Notes under the pieces: model-generated | Told to the model about the DNA's origin: nothing | The model's database searches: none | What the model saw: only the letters and a program-made list of their open reading frames with translations | In this document: positions 48,095-58,871 of the stretch, piece after piece | Numbering within the stretch: the first letter of the stretch is position 1 | How the letters are laid out: each line of letters starts with the position of its first letter | Assembly (NCBI RefSeq): GCF_937616625.2 | Contig: NC_065572.1 | Span: 36,855,653-36,919,652 of the forward strand | Direction: 5' to 3' | Source of the DNA: Mercurialis annua | Lineage: Eukaryota > Streptophyta > Magnoliopsida > Malpighiales > Euphorbiaceae | Length of the DNA stretch: 64,000 bases | Position numbers and translations under genes: made by a program

Positions 48095-48400
48095 CAACAC
48101 CTAGGTCTTGCTCAGACAAATTCTGAGAGTCTTATTCGTTCGACATTTATTCAAACACAAACAAAAACAGAAAATCAAAAAGAAACAAACCCTAAATATA
48201 TGATCCTAATAGAAAAACAAGAAAAAAAGAACACGACAACCAAATAAAAAGATCAAAATAGAGAAAAGCTGATGAACTTACGAATGATATTGATGCAAAA
48301 CTCGAAGAAAATTGAAAAAAGAAGGAAAGAAAAGCAAGAACAGCAAGTATAGAGAGAGAAAGACGGAAAAGAAGAAAACAAAAAATGAACAAAACAAAGG

Positions 48401-48408
48401 TTTATATA
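48401..48408 (-). promoter_or_regulatory. TATA box for the antisense gene
   Basis: Minus strand TATATAAA, about 310 bp upstream of the ATG at 48094. CATTC|GTAAGT at 48276-48285 (minus strand) is a strong splice donor in the leader, so a 5'-UTR intron ending near 48133 is possible. This places an independent promoter between the antisense gene and the 3' LTR. Confidence 0.55.
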
Positions 48409-48623
48409 GAAACTGAACAGGTCCAACTGAAGAGTCACCTTAATTAAAGAGCCATAACTCAGTAGTCACCTCAATAAATGTGATAGTTGGAGACAGCGTC
48501 AGTTACAAAGCAGCAAAAAGATGCCACGTGTAACAACAAGGCAGACATTAAATACAGCAAAAACACGCATGCAAAATGAATAGAGCCAGAAGACAAACTC
48601 GGACATAAATATCCGACATAACA

Positions 48624-48633
48624 GGGGGGGACT
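48624..48633 (+). other. Element D polypurine tract
   Basis: GGGGGGGACT-type purine run directly before the TGTGATAAC start of the 3' LTR. Confidence 0.75.
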
Positions 48634-49266
48634 TGTGATAACAACACAGATGAATAATCTCAAAAATAGAACATCAACCGAACAAGATACAATACAGACC
48701 GAGTAAGACGCATCATAAAACCTCGAACAAAACACACTGCCAACCCCTCTCGGCTCAAACCAAACAAGACATACTACAGACCGAGCAAGACACATCATAA
48801 ATCTAGTTAGTAAGGAACACTGCCAATCCTTCTCGGCTCAAACCGAACAAGGACATACCACATCGTCACCTCATGATAATCGAATGAAACACACAGCACC
48901 TCGGTTTTGTCCGAGGTTCGCCTCTCACTAATTACAACGACAGAACTGTCAGAAGGTACCCTGACATTCCAGACAATATCTGCACGGACAAAGAGAATGA
49001 AATCAGGATTGTCGGCCCAGACAAAGAGGAACATAGGCATAATATAAAAGGCTAAGAAAAAGTAGGTAAAAAGGTTAATTCTCTTTTTCTCTCAACTCTT
49101 AACTCACTTTCACTTCTTATTCTTTCTCTCACTAAAATACCTATTGACTAGACCGTCGGAGTGGTTTGCCGGAATCCCCTTCCGGCATCCTTCTTACGGT
49201 TGTGTTGTGCCTTTCAGATACAGTCTTGAAGCTTCCGCCGGATCAGAGTGTCGCCGCCGTTCCACA
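48634..49266 (+). repeat. Element D 3' LTR
   Basis: 633 bp, starting TGTG at 48634 and ending CACA at 49266. TATAAAAG at 49043-49050 gives a promoter with the expected start near 49075, just before the CT-rich TTCTCTTTTTCTCTC. Near-repeats of GCCAATCC/GCCAACCCCTCTCGGCTCAAACC lie at 48731-48765 and 48820-48850. No second copy is in the window. Confidence 0.8.
49043..49050 (+). promoter_or_regulatory. TATA box of element D LTR
   Basis: TATAAAAG in the U3-R part of the 3' LTR. The pyrimidine-rich stretch about 30 bases downstream is a likely transcript start. Confidence 0.55.
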
Positions 49267-50377
49267 AGTTATCAATAACCTAAAAGGTGATTTTGACATA
49301 AAAGTCGGATGAGTAATCTGAGCATGATAACCTAAAAGGTGATTTTCATTATGTTGCCAGTAAAATAATTTTTTTCATATTCAAAACTTACTAATGATTC
49401 GAAAAGAGTGATTTTTTTGTAATAAAATTATTTTGAAAGGTGATACTGTTTTGAAGAATAAATATTACTTTTATAATTTTAGCAGGTTGTGGTTTGTTTA
49501 CACTTTGATGTCGTTGGTTTCATACTCGATTTGCTAGTTATGGTCGAAGTATGTGTTTTCTAAAAGTTTGTTAAAGATTAATTGTTTTCTCACTTGGGTG
49601 ATGAGTCCTATGTTGCTGCTTGGGTGACGTTGAGCTTCCTATTTTAAAAAAATTGAGATTTTGTTTTAAAGTGCATTTTCCAGATTTACAAATATTTAAA
49701 ATATGTTTTATAAACGGTTGTTTAGGGTTTGACTTGGGTCACCCAAATTTAGGAGTTGAACTTGGAAGTTGTAATAACTCAGCTAACTCGATGGTTTTAC
49801 GAATTAAGATATTTAGGTACTTTTAAAGCAATTAACTTGTAAATGAGGTTTTTCCGGAAAATTAATTTTTAAAAAAAAAACATGAGGCTGAAACTTGAAC
49901 TTGAAAAGTTTTATGATTAACTTTAAATTTCAAATTGAATTTGGAAGTGCACTCTTATAAGATGATATAATTACAAGTTGATTTTGATACGAAAATTCAA
50001 GCTTTTTGTAGCATGTCTTGATTTTGGTCTTTTCAATATGTTGGACTGATTTTGCTGAATGTCATGTTTGGTTGAACTATTTTGATTGTTTTTATTTTAT
50101 CTTTTCATTCGGAGTAACACGTGAGATTAATTAATTCACGTGGTCATAGATGGCTTACCTTATTGTGTGGTCTTAATTTGTGAGTAAGATCTTCGTTTAG
50201 ACCCAGTTGCCTTTGTCTTCATTTTTAGTTTCGATGGATTTGGTGTTTTGTTTGTGGGTCGAAATCTTTGGGTTTCGATATCGAGAAAGTTAAGGGAATT
50301 ATTTCCTTGGAACGGTTGGTGATTTCTGATTATCCTGGAAAAGGATATTGGAAATCCTGACCCGAGATGATAAATCA
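49267..50377 (+). other. Eroded LTR-like DNA, no gene seen
   Basis: AT-rich, no coding frame with a recognisable domain. At 49727-49795 the words GGTTTGACTTGGGTCACCC and GTAATAACTCAGCTAACTCG parallel the LTR block GACTTGGGTCGCCCGACA...GGTAACTCGGCTAACCC of elements A and H, so at least part is a diverged Tekay-like LTR. TAACCTAAAAGGTGATTTT occurs twice (49277 and 49330). Confidence 0.5.
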
Positions 50378-50392
50378 GACTACTAGAAAACA

Positions 50393-50860
50393 GGGCATTA
50401 GCGACGGATTTATCCGTCGCTAATGCCCTTTATTCCGTCGCTAACTGCAGTTAGCGACGGAATTGCGACGGACTGTGTCCATCGCAACAATATTGGTCGC
50501 AAAATAAGTTAGCGACCAATATTGTATTCCGTGGCAAATTTAGCGACGGATAACCCGTCGCTATATTTACCTGAAACCGTCGCTACATGGTCTCAAGCTT
50601 AGACCAAAGCTGAGACCAACTAGAGACGGATGTAATGTTTTCCGTCGCCAAACGTGCCAATTTGGAGACAGAATGGGCACGTTTGGCGACGGATATATCC
50701 GTCGTCAAATCCACAATGTTAGCGACGAATTATATCTGTCGCCAACCTTGCCAAATTTATCTCCAATTTGGCACATTGGCGACGGATATATCTGTCGCCA
50801 ACGTATGCAATCTGTCGCCAATATATGTTTTATCGGCAGATTTTTGCCATTTTTTGCAGT
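50393..50860. repeat. Left subterminal repeats of CACTA element
   Basis: Many copies of GCGACGGA and TCCGTCGC in both directions. The outermost pair forms a hairpin with 17-bp perfect arms: GGGCATTAGCGACGGAT at 50393-50409, spacer TT, and its complement at 50412-50428. Such repeats are the binding sites of TNPA-type proteins in En/Spm. Confidence 0.85.
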
Positions 50861-50877
50861 TTTTCCCTGTCGTATAG

Positions 50878-51272
50878 AGGATATTAAACTATGTAGATCA
50901 TTAGACTTTACTCAAATTACAGAAAGATCACTAAAAAAACTTTTGTTACAAAATGATCATTGAACTATACCTTTTACTACAAAAATGTTTATGTTGTTAC
51001 AAAAACAACAATAAACTTTTCGTGAATTACAAAAATGTCACTAGATAATACCTCTTATTACAAAAAGGTCATTAAACTATGTTCCTTTTTGTAAATTTGG
51101 CTTGCCACGTAAGCGAAAATGTTGCGTTTTTGCTATAAAACGCAACGTTTTAGATGGATGAACCCCTTTGTAATAAAAATTATAGTTCAATGACCATTTT
51201 GTAACAAAAGTTTTTTTAGTGACCTTTCTGTAATTTAAGGAAAGCTTAGTGATCTACAGAGTTTAATATCCT
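50878..51272. mobile_element. MITE-like element with ~90-bp inverted ends
   Basis: 395 bp starting AGGATATTAAAC and ending GTTTAATATCCT. The outer ~90 bp on each side are complementary (for example GATCATTAGACTTTACTC...TTTTGTTACAAAATG against its reverse near 51190-51260) with some mismatches. No coding capacity. I see no clear target duplication, so the superfamily is open; long ends would fit a Mutator-like MITE. Confidence 0.7.
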
Positions 51273-51429
51273 TTCAAATCTGTTAAATACACTAATTAAA
51301 ATTCATTTACGGATAACAATTAATAGAAAGTTGACACTAAATATATAGATAAATATCAAAATACAAATATAACGTTGTCTAAAAGAAAAAATATACATAA
51401 TTAGTTCAGAATCCTAATTTAACAGGACA

Positions 51430-53240
51430 CTACAAATCTGTAGTGTCATCACGGTCTGGTGGGGGAGCGGGAAACTGTGGCTGATACTCTGGAGGAAGAT
51501 TAGGCATCATCCTTGCAATCTCCTCTCGGATAAGCTGGGCCATTTCCGATTGGTGCTCACGCTGTTGCTCTGCCAGCTGTTGACGATTTTGCTCCGCTAG
51601 CCTCTGGTCAACCTCTCGCAGGCGCTCCTGAATTCCTGTCTGCACACGGCGCTCCCGAATTCCTCGTCCGCCAGCTGTGTCGACCTAGAAGAGCTGCCTC
51701 GCTGCGCCCTGCTGCTACTCGGGGCTGCATACCTGCTACTCGCTGAACCTAAACCGTACACGCGGTGCTTCTTATTGACACCCTCGATGTCCAGAATCAG
51801 TTGGATCTCATCCACCTCCGCTGGACTCATCGAGCTACCCTCTCTAGTCGGCGACTGAGTCGCAGCAGCCAGCCTCTCAGCAATAGCGTCCTACAAAACA
51901 GTTAAAAAACATATCAGTTCAGGTAAATAACAAATAAAAAAGCATCACATATTAAAAGTAATTCTAATTTTTAAAGAAATTTCGGAAGCATTTCTTTTAT
52001 AATATGAGCATCACCCATTTTTCAGGAAAATCCTGCAAGAAAATTACAATATATAACCCAAACAACAAACACTTTCAATCTAATTAAGTACACAAACGTC
52101 AAGTCTACATAACTTATGTACTTAAATAGTTAATCCAAATATATTTAACAAGTACAATATATATATTCAACACCAAAGCCTAAACATAATTAATAGATTT
52201 ATAAATTTATAAGAACTTACAGTCATGTTCTGAGCCCGCTTGTCTACAGGTTTATTCTCACCCTTCGTGGAGTGAAGGCGAGTGTACAGCTCCGTCACAC
52301 TCGGTTTCCGGCCGAGCTCCTTAGCCTATCATAAAAAATATAATTAAATAAGTACGAAAATAAAGAAAATACATTATTTTACTTACTGAATTTAGAAATA
52401 TACCATCACGTCCATATGTTTGAGAGCAAAGCGGGATCCCCCAGTATGACGGACCGGTGCAGTACCGGCGCCCGCTGGCTCGCTCATCCGGTTTGCCCGG
52501 GCTATCTCCGACTTCTTCTTCTCCGCCTCTGTGTCCTAGAAGGCATTCCAGGCATCCCATATTTCTTGGCCCACAGATTTATGCTTCTCCTTTTTGGACT
52601 TCATTTTATGGACGTTGTCTTTGTAGCGGGTGGCTGCGTGGGTCATGAAGACATGTCTGATGAGCTCGTCGCTGTAGACCAAACTATCCCACCAGAATTA
52701 TTTCTGCAACAGTAAAAACATATGTTGTGAGTTAGTTTTTCATGAAAATGAAAACTTAAATGTATTAACTTTAATTTAATTACCTGGAACTCCTGGAAAT
52801 AGAAATCCCTCTAATCCGCAGTCAGAAAGCACCATGCATAGCCAGTCTCAAACCAGCACTTCCTAAAAATGTCTCTGATGGCACGAGAAACCGGCCTTCA
52901 GTCCAGCAACAAAGTCCTGTGATTAGATAAGCATAAATTAGTTTAAATAAAAATTAATTACAAATTAATTACATATTACGATATCATTAAAAACTAAATA
53001 GTAATCAAACTTCCTAGGGTCCGGGTGAACCCTCGCCCTGCCCTAGTCGTCCATAATAGTCGGGGGCTCGCTAGGCTCACGCTGCTGCCGAGGCTGAACA
53101 GGTCCTCCGGCCTCCAGCTGTTGCTGCTCCTCAGCAACGTCAGGTATCGCCAACAACAGGGTCGTCTCCCCGTCCGCGTTCTTGGCCTGTGCCACGGCCT
53201 GAGCCAGTGCCTCGACCTCGACCCCTCATACGTGTACATA
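51430..53240 (-). pseudogene. TNPA-like gene of CACTA element (Ptta/En/Spm family)
   Basis: Multi-exon gene. Exon pieces (minus): 53240-~52995, Arg/Gly-rich then Q/P-rich, ending GRARVHPDPRK; ~52920-52785, SRAIRDIFRKCWFETGYAW; ~52707-52405, FWWDSLVYSDELIRHVFMTHAATRYKDNVHKMKSKKEKHKS; ~52325-52222, AKELGRKPSVTELYTRLHSTKGENKPVDKRAQ, ending before GTAAGT; ~51893-51430, SPAEVDEIQLILDIEGVNKKHRVYGLGS then a Q/E-rich coiled coil to the stop at 51430. The family binds the subterminal repeats. Several in-frame stops (near 53150, 53040, 52900, 52815, 52540) and a frameshift near 51640 show decay. Exon borders are approximate. Confidence 0.75.
52004..52050 (-). repeat. 47-bp repeat, copy in TNPA-like gene
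   Basis: About 44 of 47 bases match 57463-57509. On the minus strand it starts ATTGTAATTTTCTTGCAG, a good splice acceptor, and continues with GA-TT-CCTGAAAAATGGG. It lies in what I treat as the last intron of the TNPA-like gene. Confidence 0.8.
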
Positions 53241-53442
53241 CGTCAATTTTACATGTTCCACAACCAACCAACACATTATATAAATTAAGAAATGTTTCGT
53301 GAAACATAAAACTAATAAATATTAATTCAAATTCAACGAGTATACACTTAAATAAAATTAAGAAACATAATTTCAGCCTTATATCGTCTTCTAAAATTGA
53401 TTATAGTTTGAAAAAATCTAATACAAAAAATTTACTAAACTA

Positions 53443-56400
53443 CTAAAGCTCTTCGCTTTCATCTTCGTCTGATGAGGATGCGATGAACTCATCTTCTGTT
53501 TCTTGTTCAGGAGGCATAAACAACGCATCTTCTTATGCTTCTCCATTTTGATCAGCGAAATATGTTGGATTGCCGTCTGTTGCAACAATGAGAGGATTTT
53601 CTTCTGCCTCATCTTGAAAGGCCGGGATAATCCCCTCGGGCATGTCAAATTCTGATCGTGCCTTTATTCTGCAAACTGCCCACCAATTTAATTTATCCCT
53701 TCTTTTACTCGGATATGGTAGGCAATGAACTTGATCGGCCTGTTCGGCTAAGATGAAAGGTTCATACTTATTATATCTCTTTCTGTTATTAATATCCACC
53801 ATGTTGTATTTTTTTTACTAATTGTGCCAGAATTGTGCGCTGGGTCGAACCACTCGCATTTAAATAAGACAGTCGTCTTCATTGGAAGCGCCGGATACTC
53901 CAACTCAATTATGTCTGTCAGAACTCCATAAAAGTCAATTTTTAAAATACTTACATATTGTTGAAACTAGTAGGCAAAGTCACTCTGAAACTTTGCTTCA
54001 ATTTGCTAGGTGCTGATATCGGGGTTTCCTCTCCGCAACTCGCCTTCGAAAATACTTAAGTTAATAATCAATAATTAGACTCTGAATCGTTATTATTAAT
54101 TACATTGACAGCTGTATTAAACCTTACTCTCTGTAATTTTCAATTTCTGAACAATTCAACAGAACATATGTCCGAGCAGCAACAATCTCAGCATCTTTGA
54201 GATATCTCTTTCGGCAAGCACCCATTGATTGCCCGTGAGGCTTGAAAATAAATAGTCTGTCAACATCGTTGTCGATTTTAATGTCACAAACTTCATTTCT
54301 TTGCAGCCGCTCAGGTATCATTGGGTCACCTTCTGAAAAGTAATAAGCTACAAATTTTGCTGTTTCTTCATTCAAGTATCCGCTGCTGATGCTTCCTTCT
54401 ACCCTCCCTTTATTGGAGACTTTTTTTTTCAGTTTTCTTAAATATCTGATTCCACATGCCACAGTTAGTAAACAGTACATGTTAATACACAGTATTGAGA
54501 AAATTCAGTAACATTACGTTTCAAATGGGTACATCCAGCGATACTGAACCGGCCCTGCCATCATAGCTTTGATCGGTAGATGTACGGGTAGATGTTCCAT
54601 GGAGTCAAAAAAGCTTGGCGGAAAAATACGTTCTAGCTTGCACAGTATCTTTGGGATTTCCAGCCTCATACGTTCTATATCTTTCTCTGTTAGAGACGTG
54701 GAGGTTAACGCACGGAAAAAGATACTCAGCTCTGTTAAAGGCTCCCACACTTCCTTCGGTAATAGCTCACGGAGAGCGATTGGAGAAATTCTTTGCATAA
54801 AAATGTGGCAGTCATGACTTTTCATTCCATGCATTTTCAGACTGGTTGTATCGACACATCTGGAAAAGTTAGACGCATAACCATCTGGAAACTTTATTAA
54901 CTTAATCCACTCGAGTAAAGCCTTTTTTCCGTCCCTATCCAAAGCATACATCGCCTTAGGAAATCTCCCAGTAACCGGATCTTTTGCTAACTCGGGCTGA
55001 TCACATATGTCATTCAACTCATCTCTAGATTTTGCATGGTCTTTCGTTTTCCCGGGAACATTTAGTACCGTATTGAAAATGTTGTCGAATACGTTTTTCT
55101 CAATGTGCATGACATCGAGATTGTGACGAATGAGATTCGTTTTCCAATACGGCAAATCCCAAAAAATGCTTTTTTTATTCCAACCATAATCTGTCGACTT
55201 TGCAACATTATTTTTCTCAGCCCCAATTTCATATGCCTTCATAAAACCCAGATTGTCCACCTCTGCCAGCAATTCTTCTCCGGTTTTCGGCTGTCCGAAT
55301 TCTTGATTTACGGTTTTCCCTTTACGGAAATGAGTTGTGTTATGACGGTACGCGTGACCACGAGGCAAGAACCTTTTGTGGCAATCAAACCACGACTGTT
55401 TTCTACTCCCTTTAAGCGTGAAAGCATCCTTATTTTCCATGCAGTGTGGGCAAGCCAGTCTCCCAGATGTGCTCCAGCCAGACAACATGGAATAAGCGGG
55501 AAAATCATTAATTGCCCACATCAGTGCCGCTTTCATTTGAAAATTCTGTCGCCTATGAACGTCGAATGTCTGGACTCCAAATTCCAACAGTTGGTTCAGC
55601 TCAGCTATTAATGGCTGCAGGAATATATCCATTTGGTGTTTAGGATTTCGAGGCCCAGGGACAATAACAATTAAAAACATGAACTCATCTTTCAAACACA
55701 TCCCTGGGGGGAGATTGTAGGGTGTCAAAATTACTGGCCATGATGAATAATTCTGCCCGAAGGCCCTAAATGGTTGAAACCCATCAGTACACAGGCCTAG
55801 TCTGAAGTTTCGAATTTCTCCCGCAAACTCTGTATGCAATTCACTGAAATGTTTCCACGCCGGAGAGTCTTACGGGTGACAAATCTTTCCATCAACCATC
55901 TCGTGTTCTGCGTGCCACGTCATATGCTTGGCGATGGCTATAGAAGCGTACAACCTCTGCAGTCTCAGAGTTATAGGAAAATAAAACATTTTCCTATAAG
56001 GGACGTTAACTCGTCTTTTCACAGAATTTCCTTTAGGGGGCGGTTTCCACCGTTCGTGATCGCAAATTTTGCATCGTGTTAACTCCGCGTCTGACCCCCA
56101 GTAAATCTTGCATTTGCGGAAACAGCAATCGATAACTTCAACCGGCAACCCAAGACCTCTAATTATCTTCTTTATTTCAGCAAAGTTCTTTGGCATCTTG
56201 TTGTCCTCTGGGAGCAGCTCTTGTATAAATTCGGTCACATCATCTACTAAAGCTACTGACCCACTATGTCGACATTTGATGTCTAACATTTTAGCAGCTG
56301 CAGACAAGGGAGAGTGTTTGCTATTACCGGGGCATACAGGTTCTTTGGCCGCACGCATCATATCCTAAAAGTGTTTAGCTTCATTATTCAGTTCCTCCTC

Positions 56401-56776
56401 CGTGAACACTCAGCATCGATAACCATTCTATGAACGGAGCTGAACTCGTCACCCCCCTCATATTCCATGTCAACGTCATACTTCGGTAGCTGTGCAACAG
56501 GACGAGGATTTAAAACATTTCACTCACCATGAAAAACCCAGACTTGATAATCTTTGACAAACCCTTTCTGCAAAATGAGAAGCTTGACTGTTTCGACATC
56601 CCGATAACTCGTATTTTTACATCCTGTCCTAGGACAAGACATTTAATCTCAGCCCCACTCATACACGCAGGATGACGTAAGGCGAAATTCACAAACTGTT
56701 GTACGCGCTCGTCAAAACCTGGGTACAACAACCCGCCATGGAGCCGCCTATACATCCAACTTCGGTCTGATTCCAT
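53443..56776 (-). pseudogene. TNPD-like transposase gene of CACTA element
   Basis: ATG at 56776 (MESDRSWMYRR) opens the transposase-associated domain, frameshifted near 56645. Then FCRK/KGF region, CRHSGSV...YWGSDAELTRCKICDHERW and the TNP2 transposase core (LCTDGFQPF, ILTPYNLPPGMCLKDEFMFL, CPHCMENKDAF, LDVMHIEKNVFDNIFNT) to about 55000, DUF4218 (MKSHDCHIFMQRI...LPVHLPIKAMMAGPVQYRWMYPFE, resuming YLRKLKK...GRVEGSI after a 72-bp GT-AG intron at 54446-54517), DUF4216 (about 53960-53660, EYPALPMKTTVLFKCEWFD, then YEPFILAEQADQV) and an acidic tail SSSDEDESEEL ending at 53443. In-frame stops at 55870-55872 and 53533-53535. The enzyme cuts and joins the element's ends. Confidence 0.85.
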
Positions 56777-57462
56777 TTCTGTAGCACGGATAATTAGGAG
56801 GGGTTTTTGCTCGAAAATAGCAAAGTCAATGTAATTGACTGCTTTAAAGGTATGGACCTATCCCATTCGCAAAACTGGCGCCCCTTAACTCGGACACGAT
56901 ATATGCCTAGCAACGGAGAAAAATATTCGGCAGCCTTCCGGCGTCGTTCTCCTTAAGTGCGATATTTAGTATATGCGTTGTAACGCTAATTATATATTCC
57001 GCGACGAAAAAGCGTTACAAAACATATACTATACATCCACCCGGAGAACAAACGCTGGAAAACAACCAAATATTTTTCTACCGCTACTAGACATATATGG
57101 TTTTCGTAATCGAGTTACGGGAGAACCAATTTTGCGAACTGTACAAACTATACAATCCTGTGTCGTTCAATCTCTTGAACACACGGGACGGGAAATCTAT
57201 GGCTAGGTTTACAATTTTATTCGGTGGGAATAAAATCGAGGTCAATTTAGGTTGAAACAGCTTCTAAATTAACTAATTAATAATAAATAAAAATAAAAAT
57301 AAAAATAATAATGGTACTTACTTGTTGTAGAGCAAAACTGCAACAGATATAAAAGAACAATAAGGAATGTCGAGCCGCTGCAACAAACTAACGGATATCA
57401 CACCTATCACGCAATAAATATATTAAGTTTCTAGAAAAAATTGGGCTGCACTTCCCCTAAAA

Positions 57463-57509
57463 ATGAGCATCACCCATTTTTCAGGGAAGTCCTGCAAGGA
57501 AATTACAAT
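57463..57509 (-). repeat. 47-bp repeat, copy upstream of TNPD-like gene
   Basis: Partner of 52004-52050, located about 690 bp upstream of the TNPD start on the minus strand. Same acceptor-like CTTGCAG followed by GACTTCCCTGAAAAATGGG. From here an open stretch DFPEKWVMLIFRGSAAQFFL can be read, which the other copy interrupts with a stop. Confidence 0.75.
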
Positions 57510-58214
57510 CCACAGACCACAATCTACATTAGACAACTAATTTTTCTAAATAACAATTAATTCAATTACCGAAAATTATGTGACCTAATTAAACACTTAT
57601 TTAACCTAATTAAATAAAAATAATCAAATTAAACATTTGAATAACAAGTTAATCTAAACCAATATAAAAAAGCTTAATTAATTAAATATTATTATTAACT
57701 AGAACAATTATATTTAAACTAAAATACATTAAATTAATTACAATAATTAATTCCCCTAAATTACATTTGCAAAGTTATGGGTTTAATTAATTAACCAAAA
57801 TTATCAAATTAACCTATTTAAATTAATTAATCAATAATCAAACAAATTATTAACAAGCTAATTTATTCAACTAAGTAAACAATTAAACAACTAATTACCA
57901 AAAATAATTAACAATTTTAATCTAATTTAACCTAATAAATTATAAACTCCTATCTAACCTAACAAATAACCTATAACTAATATAACATAATTAATAATTA
58001 CATTTAATTACATAACTAATTAATAAAAAAAACTTAAACTTACAATATAAGACAGCGGCAGCATGGCAACAGCGGCAGCAGCGGAGTAAGCAGCGGCAGC
58101 GGCGGCAGCGGGAAGACTGTTTTTTTATTATTTTAATTAAAACCAAATAAAAAAGAACAAATAATAAAAAACAACTTACCTGAGGCGGTGGCGGCAGCGC
58201 GGTGGTGCAGGGAA

Positions 58215-58295
58215 CGGCGGTGGTTGACAACAAAGGAGAGGCGGTGGTTGACAACAAAGGAGAGGCGGTGGTTGACAGCAAAGGAGGAAGGAGAG
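58215..58295. repeat. 24-bp tandem repeat, about three copies
   Basis: GGCGGTGGTTGACAACAAAG followed by GAGA, repeated at 24-bp spacing, with further partial copies up to 58390 (GGCGGTGGCTGGCGGGAGG, GACGGTGGTTGGCGAGACG). Confidence 0.85.
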
Positions 58296-58479
58296 GCGGT
58301 GGCTGGCGGGAGGATAAATGGAAGGAGAGACGGTGGTTGGCGAGACGAACGGCGGAGGAGTAACGGCAGTGGTTGGCGAGACGAAAGCAACGACAGACGG
58401 GGGAGTGGCGGGAGAAGAAAAGAGAAATGGGTATGCAGAAATGGGGAAGAAGAAAGGAGAAAACTATTTTAATTAGGTC

Positions 58480-58871
58480 TAAGATTAGCGACGGACAATA
58501 TCCGTCGCTAATCTTTGCCCCAATTAAAACGTTCCGTTTCAATTAGAGATTGAGCGACGGATATGTATATCCATCGCTACAATATAGAGACGGATATGTA
58601 TATCCGTCGCTAGACCTCCAATTGAAATGGAACATTTTAATTAGGGGCAAAATTGGCGACGGATATTTAAATCCGTCACCAATTTTGCCATTAATATACG
58701 CGCCAAAGGTTCCCGCCATGCTCCCGCCACTTTAGCGACGAGTTAGCGACGGAAACGTCCGTCGCTAATGTGGCGGGAGCATTCCCGCCAATCTTTTTGC
58801 CATATTGGTGACGGATTCTGCGTCTGTCGCTGAATCCGTCGCCAATACTCCTAATTAGCGACGGAAATAAC
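58480..58871. repeat. Right subterminal repeats of CACTA element
   Basis: Same GCGACGGA/TCCGTCGC words, including TTAGCGACGGACAATATCCGTCGCTAA near 58487 and ATATGTATATCC palindromes near 58560 and 58598. They end abruptly at TTAGCGACGGAAATAACC with no terminal repeat. Confidence 0.85.

Larger units (their letters stand above)
30530..49266 (+). mobile_element. Element D: Tat-lineage Ty3/gypsy element, 5'-truncated, split by B
   Basis: Left part 30530-36467 and right part 47286-49266 are one element interrupted by B (TSD TTAAA on both sides). Order: protease, RT, RNase H, a second RNase H, integrase, 43-bp tandem repeats, an antisense gene, purine tract, 3' LTR. The second RNase H domain and an antisense gene of the putative gypsy-type transposon family downstream of pol are features known from the plant Tat clade. 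The 5' LTR and gag are missing and pol carries many stops and at least two frameshifts. Confidence 0.88.
56777..58479 (-). other. CACTA 5' region upstream of TNPD, no gene called
   Basis: AT-rich leader/intron-like DNA (57240-58040), then GC-rich low-complexity DNA: (GGCAGC)-type runs at 58050-58110 and a 24-bp tandem repeat at 58215-58290. Open frames here (57991-58542 and its overlaps) come from this low-complexity sequence; their serine/leucine-rich translations match no domain I know. The promoter of the transposase genes should lie at the right end of this region. Confidence 0.5.
50378..58871 (-). mobile_element. CACTA (En/Spm-type) DNA transposon
   Basis: The left end at 50378 reads GACTACTAGAAAAC, one base from the CACTACTAGAAAA ends of plant CACTA elements. 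Palindromic TTAGCGACGGA-type subterminal repeats fill 50398-50850 and 58480-58871. Between them, on the minus strand, lie a TNPD-like transposase gene (53443-56776) and a TNPA-like gene (51430-53240), the En/Spm gene order with the promoter end on the right. The right terminal inverted repeat is missing: the subterminal repeats stop at about 58871 and no CACTA-like end follows. With both genes carrying stops, it is an immobile relic. Confidence 0.88.

Noticed and set aside
55105..55611. 168-codon plus-strand frame opposite the transposase
   Set aside because: Mirror frame of the TNP2 coding region, which has clear conserved motifs on the minus strand.
57991..58542. 183-codon minus-strand frame near the CACTA right end
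   Set aside because: Ser/Leu/Pro-rich translation of GC-rich simple repeats; no domain and poor codon pattern. A start of a host gene was considered and dropped.
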